Shown here: positions 15,269 through 21,369 of the stretch, piece by piece | Numbering within the stretch: position 1 is the stretch's first letter | Layout: each line of letters starts with the position of its first letter | Assembly: GCA_038239195.1 (NCBI GenBank) | Contig: JBBSEZ010000137.1 | Coordinates: 1-21,369, forward strand | Source of the DNA: JBBSEZ01 sp038239195 | GTDB lineage: Bacteria; Planctomycetota; Planctomycetia; Gemmatales; Gemmataceae | Length of the DNA: 21,369 nt | Direction: 5' to 3' | Program-made: the position numbers and the translations under genes | Notes under the pieces: model-generated | What the model saw: only the letters and a program-made list of their open reading frames with translations | What the model was told of the DNA's origin: nothing | Database searches by the model: none

Positions 15269-16483
15269 ATGTCCGCGCAGGAACGCCCGCAACTTCGTCC
15301 GCACCTGGCCGCCGCTCCCGAGGACCGCGCCGGGCGCCATTTCATCATTTACGATCAGCTCCGCCTGAGCGACAGCACCCTGCGCGTCTCCGCGGTCGAA
15401 CTGGAGTGGGCCAACCTGTTCGACGGCTCGCGCACCTTGCGCGAGGTCCAGGCGGAGGCCATCCGCCAGATCGGCGGGCAACTCATTCCCCTCGACTACC
15501 TCACCCAGTTCGCCGCGCTGCTGGACGAGGCCCTCTTCCTCCACTCGCCACGCTTCCGCCAGGCGGCGGCGAGCCCGATCCGGCGGCCTTCGTGCATCGG
15601 CGCCTACGAGGGAGAGCCAACGGCCCTGCGCCAGCAACTGCGCGAGCTCTTCGTCGCCCCCGGCGGGCCCGGCCTGCCCGACGAGCCACGGCCCGACGAC
15701 AGGCTGCGTGCGGCGCTCGTCCCGCACATCGACTACGGTCGGGGCGGGCGCACCTTCGCCTACGCCTTCAAGGAAGTCTTCGAGCGCACTGCGGCCTCGC
15801 TCTTCGTCATCATCGGCACGTCGCATTACAGCGCCAACCGCTTCACCCTGACGCGCAAGCACTTCGAGACCCCGCTCGGCGTGGCCCAGACGGACCAGGC
15901 CTACGTGGACCGGCTAGTGGCCCACTACGGCGAGGGACTTTTCGACGACGAGTTACAAGCCCACCTCCCCGAACACTCGATCGAGTTGGAGGTCGTGTTC
16001 CTCCAGTATCTCTACGAGGGCCGAAGGCCGTTTCGCATCGTGCCGCTGGTCGTGGGCTCGTTCCGCGATAGCGTCCTGAGTGGAGTGCCGCCCGTTGAAT
16101 TCGACGACGTCGGGCGGATGGTGGAAGCGCTGCGGGCGGCGGAGCGCGAGACGCCCGAGCCAATCTGCTATCTCATCAGCGGGGACCTCGCCCACATCGG
16201 GCCGAAGTTCCAGGACCCTCGGCCTGTCAGCGACGTCCAGCTCGCGAACAGCCGGCGCCAGGACCATGCCCTCCTGGAAAAGGCCGGCGCCGCCGACCCA
16301 CTCGGGTATTTCCAGGTGATCGCCAAGGAAAAGGACCGCCGGCGCATCTGCGGGCTGCCGCCCACCTACGTGGTGCTGGAGGCGCTGCGGCCGAGCAGCG
16401 GCAAGGTGCTGCACTACGATCAGTACGTACACCCGAAGGGGCACGAGAGCGTCAGTTTTGCGAGCGTGGCGTTCTACCGCTAG
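15269..16483 (+). CDS. amrB: MEMO-family protein (AmmeMemoRadiSam system protein B) with PqqD-like N-terminus
   Basis: This 404-residue protein has a MEMO-like domain at about 145-404. The metal-site residues known from human MEMO1 appear conserved: H153 (VPHIDYGRGG), H186 (IIGTSHYSAN), H309 (ISGDLAHIG) and C361 (RICGLPPTY); the family segment EHSIELEVVFLQYL (235-248) is also present. MEMO proteins are metal-binding proteins related to nonheme dioxygenases; the bacterial role is unknown. In many prokaryotes MEMO is encoded near AMMECR1 and a radical SAM protein; neither is visible here. Residues about 5-95 resemble the PqqD-like winged-helix fold (RPQLRPHL at the start, FDGSRTLREVQAEAI in the middle), which in other proteins can act as a peptide-recognition element. 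The link to peptide binding is inference. The ATG at 15269 has GAGGGG four bases upstream and a candidate promoter of its own. Confidence 0.9.
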   Translation: MSAQERPQLRPHLAAAPEDRAGRHFIIYDQLRLSDSTLRVSAVELEWANLFDGSRTLREVQAEAIRQIGGQLIPLDYLTQFAALLDEALFLHSPRFRQAAASPIRRPSCIGAYEGEPTALRQQLRELFVAPGGPGLPDEPRPDDRLRAALVPHIDYGRGGRTFAYAFKEVFERTAASLFVIIGTSHYSANRFTLTRKHFETPLGVAQTDQAYVDRLVAHYGEGLFDDELQAHLPEHSIELEVVFLQYLYEGRRPFRIVPLVVGSFRDSVLSGVPPVEFDDVGRMVEALRAAERETPEPICYLISGDLAHIGPKFQDPRPVSDVQLANSRRQDHALLEKAGAADPLGYFQVIAKEKDRRRICGLPPTYVVLEALRPSSGKVLHYDQYVHPKGHESVSFASVAFYR

Positions 16484-16633
16484 AGGGGAAAAAAGTGTCC
16501 CGCCCTGCGGCACCCGGCGTCGCCCATCACCGGGCCTCCTTCAGGCTGGACGAGGAGCATTTTGTGCGGCCCCAATTCCGCTGTCAAGAATCTTCTTTGG
16601 GAAAACGGGCCCAGGCCACGGCCGGAGCGGGAC

Positions 16634-17578
16634 ATGAATAACCACGAGCTCTGTGCCAAAGGCGGCCTCTGTTCCGCAACCTGTCCGTCTCACTCGCCTG
16701 CCCCTCTGGTCCTCTCGGAGACGTTGGCGCGGTTCGAGCGCGAGGCGGTTCACAGCACCTGCGACACCGGCCGGTATCGCATGCCCTACTTCGTCTGGGG
16801 GTCGGGGCCGCCGCTGGTGTTCGTGCATGGCGTCTCCGATTGTGCCCGCTCGTTCGTGCTGCCGATCGCGCGCCTGGCGGAGCACTTCCGCTGCATCGCC
16901 TACAATTTGCCCGATGGGCGCGGCGACGGCGCTCGCCTCCGGCGCTACCGGCACGCCGACCTGATCGAAGACCTCTGGGCCCTGCTCGACCATCTCGCCC
17001 TCGACCGGGCCTACCTGCTCGGCGCCTCGTTTGGCTCGACGATCGCGCTGGAGGCGGCGCGGGCGCGGCCGGAGCGCGTGCCGCGCTTGATCTTGCAAGG
17101 TGGGCTGGCCCAGCGCCGTTTGAAGCGGGCGGAGTGGGCATTGGCCTGGGTGGGGCGCTTCCTCCCGGGCAGGCTGGCGGGGGCGCCGCTGCGCGAGAAG
17201 GTGCTGCGCCTGGCGAACGGGCGGGAGTTCGAGGGCCGGCCTCCCGAGGCGTGGCGCTATTTCCTGGAGTGTACGGGGCGCGGGAGGATCGCCGCCTTCG
17301 CGCATCAAGGGCGCTGGCTGCACGGGCTCGACCTGCGGCCGACGTTGCCGGAGGTGCGCCAGCCGGTGCTGCTGGTGTGCGGGGACAGGGACCGGGTGGT
17401 GCCGCCCGCGTTTACCGACGTGCTGTTGCAGGGGCTGCCGAACGTGGGGCGCACCGTGATCGAGGGGGCGGGGCACGTGCCGAACCACACGCACCCGGAA
17501 GCCCTGGCGGAGGTGGTGCGCCGGTTTCTGACGCCGATGGCCTGTGCGGGGGCGGAAGGAGGGGCCTGTGGCGCGTAA
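16634..17578 (+). CDS. Alpha/beta hydrolase
   Basis: This 314-residue alpha/beta hydrolase carries the expected catalytic triad: nucleophile S132 in GASFGS, acid most likely D253 in CGDRDRVVPP, and H281 in GAGHVPN. The oxyanion region is FVHGVSD (63-69). It probably hydrolyses an ester, thioester or similar substrate, but sequence alone does not give the substrate. No signal peptide is seen. The N-terminus (MNNHELCAKGGLCSATCPSH) has three cysteines in 17 residues, unusual for this fold and possibly a small metal site. An in-frame TTG at 16562, with GAGGAG upstream, would add 24 residues; I prefer the ATG at 16634, which has GGAG six bases upstream. It overlaps the next gene by 11 bp, whose ribosome binding site lies within its last codons, so these genes are probably co-translated. 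Confidence 0.88.
   Translation: MNNHELCAKGGLCSATCPSHSPAPLVLSETLARFEREAVHSTCDTGRYRMPYFVWGSGPPLVFVHGVSDCARSFVLPIARLAEHFRCIAYNLPDGRGDGARLRRYRHADLIEDLWALLDHLALDRAYLLGASFGSTIALEAARARPERVPRLILQGGLAQRRLKRAEWALAWVGRFLPGRLAGAPLREKVLRLANGREFEGRPPEAWRYFLECTGRGRIAAFAHQGRWLHGLDLRPTLPEVRQPVLLVCGDRDRVVPPAFTDVLLQGLPNVGRTVIEGAGHVPNHTHPEALAEVVRRFLTPMACAGAEGGACGA
17557..17564 (+). promoter_or_regulatory. Strong Shine-Dalgarno inside the hydrolase 3' end
   Basis: AGGAGGGG sits three to five bases before a GTG at 17568 and within the last codons of the hydrolase gene. It is the best ribosome binding site in this operon and fixes the start of the 97-residue protein over the in-frame GTG at 17544. Confidence 0.65.
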
Positions 17579-17861
17579 GCCCTTGTCGCCGGGCGAGTCG
17601 GCGGCCAAGCTGCTCGATGAGCTCTTGCCCCTGCCGGCGCCGGGGCAAATCGAGGTCCACCTGCACGCCGCCGTGCTGGAAGTCAGCGATCCCGCCCAGT
17701 TGCTGGAGCTGGCGGCCGACGTCGGCCTGCGGCCGTTCCTCCTCTGCCGGCTGGCGCCAACCGTCGTCCTGGTGGATGCCGGACAGGCCGGGCCCCTGGT
17801 CGAAGCGCTGCGCAAGCGCGGACACACCCCCAAGGTCCTTTCTCCGACGAGCGAACCATGA
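17568..17861 (+). CDS. Small 97-residue protein of an overlapping operon
   Basis: I do not recognise this 97-residue protein. It looks like a compact alpha/beta fold: a helix (SAAKLLDELLPL), a strand region (GQIEVHLHAAVLEV), a helix (DPAQLLELAADVG), a strand (PFLLCRLAPTVVLVD), and a last helix (GPLVEALRKRG). There is no signal peptide, metal motif or catalytic signature. It starts with GTG at 17568, overlapping the hydrolase by 11 bp, and its TGA overlaps the ATG of the next gene by four bases (ATGA), which suggests coupled translation and perhaps a complex with the XPB-domain protein. Strong third-position G/C bias supports coding. It could be a small subunit or regulator of its large neighbour; this is inference from gene order. 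Confidence 0.78.
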   Translation: MARKPLSPGESAAKLLDELLPLPAPGQIEVHLHAAVLEVSDPAQLLELAADVGLRPFLLCRLAPTVVLVDAGQAGPLVEALRKRGHTPKVLSPTSEP

Positions 17862-20143
17862 GTGGCCCCCTCCCTCACATCCTGAGTCGGCCGGGCGCCT
17901 CGCCGACCTCCGACTATTTCCGCCACGTGGACGCGACTCGGCTGAGCAAGGCCGTCACCTGGTGGTGTGGCAAGGGCCACTCGAAGCTCTCGCGCGCCGA
18001 GCGCGAGACGAAGCTCGTGGCGGCGTTCAAGGATCAGGCGGCCGTGGCCGAGGTCATGCGCAACCTGGGGCCGCCCGAGCGCGCCGTGCTGGGGGCCTAC
18101 CGCCGTTTCGGCGGGGCGGTCAACGGCACCGTACTGCGCCTCGACCTGCTCGCGCGCGGCGTCCTCGAAATCGTCGAGGACACCCGATGGATGTCTCGGA
18201 TCACCCGGTGGAAACGCGACGTCGTCAAGGAACTGGCCGAGCGGTTGGTGCTGCTGCCGCCCAAGTTGGGGGGCGAGAGTTCCCACCGCGGTTACGCGCA
18301 GGAGACCGAGCGGCCCTTTCCTCTGTATGCCCTTCACCCGGCCCTGGCCAAACAAGTGCCGCCCGCCGGGCCTGCCCCTTTCGACCTGCCCCTTCTGAAA
18401 GGCGCGCCCGAAACGACCGGGCGCCGCTCGCCGGGCGAGGTGGCGCTGGACCTGGCGCGGGTCTTCTCCTACGTGGCCGATCGAAACGGGGTGCGCCTGG
18501 CCAAGAGCGGGGCGGTGGCCGGCCCCGCCCTGAAGGCCCTGGCCAAGGCCGTGCCGGTCGGCGCCGATGCCCACTACCCCCTGCCGGCGCCCCAGGCCCT
18601 CTATCTGGAGGTGCTGCGCCACGCCGGGGCCTTGCGCGATGAGCCGGGCGACTTGCTGCCCGACGGCGACCTGGCCGCTGCGTGGTTCGCCGAGCCCACG
18701 CTCGAGCAGGCCCGCCTGTGGGCGCGAGGCTGGCTGGCGGCGACCTCCTGGCAGGATGGCGCGGGCGAAATTCCGGCGCATCAGCGGAGCTACCGCGAGC
18801 CGGAGAGCGCGTTGCGCACCGCGCGGGAGGTGCTCGCCTGGTGCCTGAGCGGCCTGGCGCAGGCGGGCGAGCGCTGGTTCGGGCTGACGGCTTTTCTGAG
18901 CAAGCTCCAGGCGGCGCTCGGCCGCACCGACTACAACGCCCCGCGGGCCGACGCCGAGGGCTGGGCGCCGAACTTTCCCGAGGCCCAGTACGAGGACAAG
19001 CGAGGAGAGGGCCGCGAGCGGGCGTTGTGGTTCGAGCGCGAAGGGACGTGGTACGCCAACGCGCTCATGGTAACGCTGGTCCAGCTCGCGCTGGTGGAGC
19101 GCGGCCGGACGGGCAAGGACCAGCATTGCTTCCGGCTGACGGAGTGGGGGCGCGCGGCGTTCGGGGCGCCGGAGGTTGCGCCCCCGGAGGAGCGCGCCGA
19201 CGAGCGCTTCCTGGTGGTCCAGCCCAACTTCGACGTGTTGGCGTACCTCGACCGCGCCCGGCCCGCCGAGGCCGCTTTTCTCGGGCGACTGACCGAGACG
19301 GGCGGGCAATCGCTGTCGGCCGTCCAGACGTTCCGGCTGACGCAGAGCAGCGTCTACCGCGCCATGGAGGGCGGGCTGTCGCCGGACGAGGTGCGCAACT
19401 TCCTGAGCCGGCACAGCCAGAACGAATTGCCCGCCAACCTGGCTCGCTCGCTGTCCGACTGGGCCGGCCGCCGCGACGCGCTGGTGGTGCGCCGCGGCGC
19501 GACCGTGCTGGCCTTCCCCGACCGCGCGCAGCGCGACGCCTACCTGGTGGGGCACCCGGGCTCCGCTTGCGGCGAGCATTTTGTCCTCGCGGAGGGAGTG
19601 CCGCGCGGCACTTACCCGCCGGGCGCTCTGGTGGGCGACCACCTCGACAGGCTTCGCCAGACCTGGAGCCTGGACGAACGCGGGTGCCTCCACGTGTCCG
19701 GGCTGTACGACCTGGTACAGGCGGCGCGGTTGCGGCGCATCGCGGACGAAACGGCGGAGGGCTGGCGGCTGACCGGCGAGTCGGTTCGACAGGCCGGAAG
19801 GGAGGGGCTCAAGCCGGCCGCGCTCAAGTCTTGGTTGGAGGACCACCTGACCGAACCGATCCCGCCGCTCTTCGACCACGCCCTCGACGCCTGGCTGGGG
19901 ATGAACCGCAGCGTCGCGATGGGCGAGGTCGTGCTCCTGGAGGTTCCCGACCCGGCGTTGTTCGCCGCCATCGCCAACAGCCCGCGCCTGAGCCCGTTGC
20001 TGGCCGGCACGGTGGGCAGCGGCTGGCTGGTGGTGCGGCGCGAGGCGCGCAAGGACCTCAAGGCGGCGCTGGCGGAACTGGGCTTCCTGGTGGGCAGTGA
20101 GATCACGCCGCTGACGGCCCTGCCGGAAGATGAGGACGAGTGA
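17858..20143 (+). CDS. XPB/Ssl2 helicase-associated domain protein without a helicase motor
   Basis: This 761-residue cytoplasmic protein shows no Walker A or DEAH motif. A region at about 447-580 (ERFLVVQPNFDVLAYLD, then YRAMEGGLSPDEVRNFLSRH) resembles the XPB/Ssl2 N-terminal, helicase-associated (Helicase_C_3) domain. In actinobacteria, a similar-sized helicase-associated protein is encoded beside the XPB-type helicase (the Mycobacterium Rv0862c–Rv0861c arrangement, from memory), so this could be its planctomycete counterpart. Here, however, no XPB helicase follows: the next gene is on the opposite strand. The rest of the protein is helical and does not match a domain I know. The likely role is in DNA repair or transcription as a helicase partner, acting on a helicase encoded elsewhere; the SNF2 helicase at 1432 is a less likely candidate. 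The start at 17858 shares ATGA with the stop of the 97-residue gene. Confidence 0.83.
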   Translation: MSGPLPHILSRPGASPTSDYFRHVDATRLSKAVTWWCGKGHSKLSRAERETKLVAAFKDQAAVAEVMRNLGPPERAVLGAYRRFGGAVNGTVLRLDLLARGVLEIVEDTRWMSRITRWKRDVVKELAERLVLLPPKLGGESSHRGYAQETERPFPLYALHPALAKQVPPAGPAPFDLPLLKGAPETTGRRSPGEVALDLARVFSYVADRNGVRLAKSGAVAGPALKALAKAVPVGADAHYPLPAPQALYLEVLRHAGALRDEPGDLLPDGDLAAAWFAEPTLEQARLWARGWLAATSWQDGAGEIPAHQRSYREPESALRTAREVLAWCLSGLAQAGERWFGLTAFLSKLQAALGRTDYNAPRADAEGWAPNFPEAQYEDKRGEGRERALWFEREGTWYANALMVTLVQLALVERGRTGKDQHCFRLTEWGRAAFGAPEVAPPEERADERFLVVQPNFDVLAYLDRARPAEAAFLGRLTETGGQSLSAVQTFRLTQSSVYRAMEGGLSPDEVRNFLSRHSQNELPANLARSLSDWAGRRDALVVRRGATVLAFPDRAQRDAYLVGHPGSACGEHFVLAEGVPRGTYPPGALVGDHLDRLRQTWSLDERGCLHVSGLYDLVQAARLRRIADETAEGWRLTGESVRQAGREGLKPAALKSWLEDHLTEPIPPLFDHALDAWLGMNRSVAMGEVVLLEVPDPALFAAIANSPRLSPLLAGTVGSGWLVVRREARKDLKAALAELGFLVGSEITPLTALPEDEDE

Positions 20144-20157
20144 ACGGCGACCGCCCC

Positions 20158-21036
20158 TCACTCCTTCCCTTTCGGCTTCACGATGGGCGTGTCCGGGTCA
20201 TTCCCCCACTCCGACCAGCTCCGGTAGTAGTTGCGCACGTCCTTCCCGCCCATCAACTCCATCGCAAACGCCAGCACGGCGGCGCGCCCGCCCGACTGGC
20301 AGTACGTCGTCGTCGGCCGCGCGGGGTCAATGCCCGCGTCCTCGAACAGCTTCGTCAGCTCCGCCGCGCTCTTGAAGCGCCCCGTCTTCTTGTCGAGCGT
20401 ATCGGTCCACTCGAGGTGAACCGCCCCCGGAATGGCGCCGTTGCGCTTGGCCGTCTCCGCTTTGCCGCAGAACTCGTCCGTCGAGCGGGCGTCGAGCACT
20501 TGCCCCGGCCGGCCCTTCAGCGCCTTCAGCAGGTCGTCCTTGGTGGCGAGGCGCCCCGTCTGGGCGACGAGCTTCGGCGCCACCGGCATCGGTTTGTTCT
20601 CGCCCTTCTCGACCGCGCCTCCCTTGGCCCACCCGCCCCAACCGCCGTTCAGCAGGCGCACGTCGCGGACGCCCCAGTAGCGCAAAATCCACCAGACGCG
20701 CGCGGCGCTGTTGTTTCGGGCGTCGTCGTAGATCGCGACCGGCGTGGTCACGTCGATGCCGAGGGCGCCGACGCGCTTGCTCCACGCCGCCTTGTCCTGC
20801 CCGGCGGCGAACGCCTTGGCCCAGCCGGACGTATCGACCCACACGGCGCCCAGGACGTGGCCGACGAGGTATTTCGCCTTCGGGCGGGCATCGAGCACGA
20901 CGAACTTTTTCGCGACCCCGGGCTTCGCCAGTTCGCCTGGCTCCAGCAACAGGTCGGGCCGGGCGTAGTTGACGGCAGGGCGGGCCTCCGCCGCGAGGAC
21001 CAACAGCAGGGCGAGGCAGGAAAGGCGCGGCATCAT
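20158..21036 (-). CDS. Secreted two-domain rhodanese (sulfurtransferase)
   Basis: This 292-residue protein has a short signal peptide (about 1-21) and two rhodanese domains, about 22-140 and 160-285. The second is the catalytic one, with cysteine C246 in the six-residue loop CQSGGR, which would carry a persulfide. At the matching place in the first domain an aspartate (IYDDARNNS, D104) replaces cysteine, as is normal for the structural N-terminal domain of thiosulfate:cyanide and mercaptopyruvate sulfurtransferases. The acceptor and donor cannot be told from sequence. A signal peptide on this enzyme points to a periplasmic role in sulfur handling. The ATG at 21036 has GGAGAG eight bases upstream and directly precedes the signal peptide; a longer frame reaching 21339 lacks these. 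It converges with the XPB-domain gene with 14 bp between stops. Confidence 0.9.
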   Translation of the reverse strand: MMPRLSCLALLLVLAAEARPAVNYARPDLLLEPGELAKPGVAKKFVVLDARPKAKYLVGHVLGAVWVDTSGWAKAFAAGQDKAAWSKRVGALGIDVTTPVAIYDDARNNSAARVWWILRYWGVRDVRLLNGGWGGWAKGGAVEKGENKPMPVAPKLVAQTGRLATKDDLLKALKGRPGQVLDARSTDEFCGKAETAKRNGAIPGAVHLEWTDTLDKKTGRFKSAAELTKLFEDAGIDPARPTTTYCQSGGRAAVLAFAMELMGGKDVRNYYRSWSEWGNDPDTPIVKPKGKE

Positions 21037-21263
21037 GACGGTGCTCTCCAGGAGAGGGCGGGCGAACGGCCCTCTCCCGCTGTTATAGCAGGCCCGCGCC
21101 GAGGGCGCCACTTCCCGCGCCGGCGGAAGAGCGCGCTGGCCCCGTCGAGCAGCCCCCCGAACACATCGCCCACGCAGGCGCCGACCACGTCGCGGGACAG
21201 GACCAGGGCCGAGTTGGTGCGACCTTTCCTTTCTGAGCGTTCGCAAATTTCGGGGGTGCTCAA
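21033..21263 (-). CDS. Doubtful small ORF, 76 residues
   Basis: The frame opens with TTG at 21263, overlapping the stop of the partial gene upstream by four bases, and its TGA overlaps the start of the rhodanese gene. Codons in the first 55 residues have strong third-position G/C bias, and the peptide has a glycine-rich hydrophobic stretch (GACVGDVFGGLLDGASALF) followed by a basic tail. Against it are the TTG start, no ribosome binding site, and a last section that covers the leader hairpin of the next gene. It may be a real small protein, a gene fragment or chance. Confidence 0.25.
   Translation of the reverse strand: MSTPEICERSERKGRTNSALVLSRDVVGACVGDVFGGLLDGASALFRRRGKWRPRRGPAITAGEGRSPALSWRAPS
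21051..21077 (-). promoter_or_regulatory. Hairpin in the leader of the rhodanese gene
   Basis: GGAGAGGGC (21051-21059) and GCCCTCTCC (21069-21077) form a 9-bp perfect stem with a 9-nt loop just upstream of the ribosome binding site of the rhodanese gene. A TATAAC box on the minus strand (21087-21082) lies directly upstream and could be a -10 element with transcription starting near 21075, which would place the hairpin at the very 5' end of the mRNA. No good -35 is seen. Confidence 0.4.
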
Positions 21264-21369
21264 GCGGCCGAAAGAGCCCAGTTTTCCAGGGTAAAAACCA
21301 TTTCCCGCAACTGAGCCGTGTCGGCCGAGTTGGGGTCAAATGTGGCGTTGAGGGTGGCCCGTTGGGCCA
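21260..21369 (-). CDS. C-terminal end of an unidentified gene (partial)
   Basis: The minus strand, entering at the window edge, reads 35 codons then TGA at 21262-21260. The peptide ends with QLREMVFTLENWALSAA and has normal composition for a helical C-terminus (LNATFDPNSADTAQL before it). No stop or odd composition argues against coding, but the fragment is too short to assign a family, and codon use is less G/C-biased than its neighbours. The gene's body lies outside the window. Confidence 0.45.
   Translation of the reverse strand, partial: AQRATLNATFDPNSADTAQLREMVFTLENWALSAA

Noticed and set aside
13931..15862. A 643-codon minus-strand frame spanning the WD40 and MEMO genes
   Set aside because: It crosses an intergenic hairpin and promoter region and is antisense to two well-supported genes.
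16541..20161. A 1206-codon open frame on the minus strand
   Set aside because: It lies antisense to the hydrolase, 97-residue and XPB-domain genes, is rich in Arg, Gln, Pro and Ala with no recognisable domain, and is the expected shadow of G/C-biased codons.
1..21369. CRISPR arrays, tRNA or rRNA genes, insertion sequences, prophage genes
   Set aside because: No regularly spaced repeats, cloverleaf-like sequence, rRNA segments, transposase motifs or phage structural genes were recognised by reading both strands.

Overview
The window is very GC-rich DNA from what is most likely a planctomycete, probably Gemmataceae-like. The main evidence is its set of secreted proteins. Two large proteins carry c-type cytochrome signatures plus DUF1549 and DUF1553. 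There is also a twin-arginine DUF1501 protein, a cytochrome–WD40 protein and a secreted VWA protein. This inventory is characteristic of Planctomycetota. No rRNA, tRNA, CRISPR array, transposase or phage gene was found, so the region reads as ordinary chromosome with a few unusual combinations. Taxonomy is an inference from gene content.

Layout. Positions 1-113 hold a very C-rich tract. Next come a minus-strand VWA-domain protein (114-1262) and, divergent from it, a two-gene unit of a RapA/HepA-like SNF2 helicase (1432-3483) and a coiled-coil protein with a C-terminal four-cysteine zinc-ribbon-like motif (3498-4589). After a doubled palindrome (4600-4651) lies a PSD1/DUF1549-LamG-DUF1553 protein (4724-7915). 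A small PD-(D/E)XK nuclease-like gene (7977-8588) separates it from its expected partner, the DUF1501 protein (8617-10035). A convergent, unrecognised 249-residue protein (10066-10815) follows. Then come a second DUF1549/DUF1553 protein with Ig-like domains (11038-13515), a 79-nt imperfect palindrome, and a cytochrome–WD40 protein (13619-15136).

The right part holds a MEMO-family (AmmeMemoRadiSam B) protein with a PqqD-like N-terminal extension (15269-16483). A tightly packed operon follows: an alpha/beta hydrolase (16634-17578), a 97-residue protein (17568-17861) and a 761-residue protein with an XPB/Ssl2 helicase-associated domain but no helicase motor (17858-20143). A convergent secreted two-domain rhodanese (20158-21036) comes next. 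At the right edge are the C-terminal end of an unidentified minus-strand gene and a doubtful small ORF.

How the genes may work together. The PSD1 and DUF1501 proteins are usually encoded as pairs and are probably exported together. The two cytochrome-bearing proteins at 11038-15136 form a second such set. The SNF2 helicase and its zinc-ribbon partner look like one nucleic-acid remodelling machine split over two genes. The hydrolase, 97-aa and XPB-domain genes overlap and are probably co-translated. The strongest candidates for undescribed biology are the SNF2 partner protein, the nuclease-like gene inside the PSD1–DUF1501 pair, the motorless XPB-domain operon and the PqqD-like–MEMO fusion. 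None of these is proven to be a new system from sequence alone.
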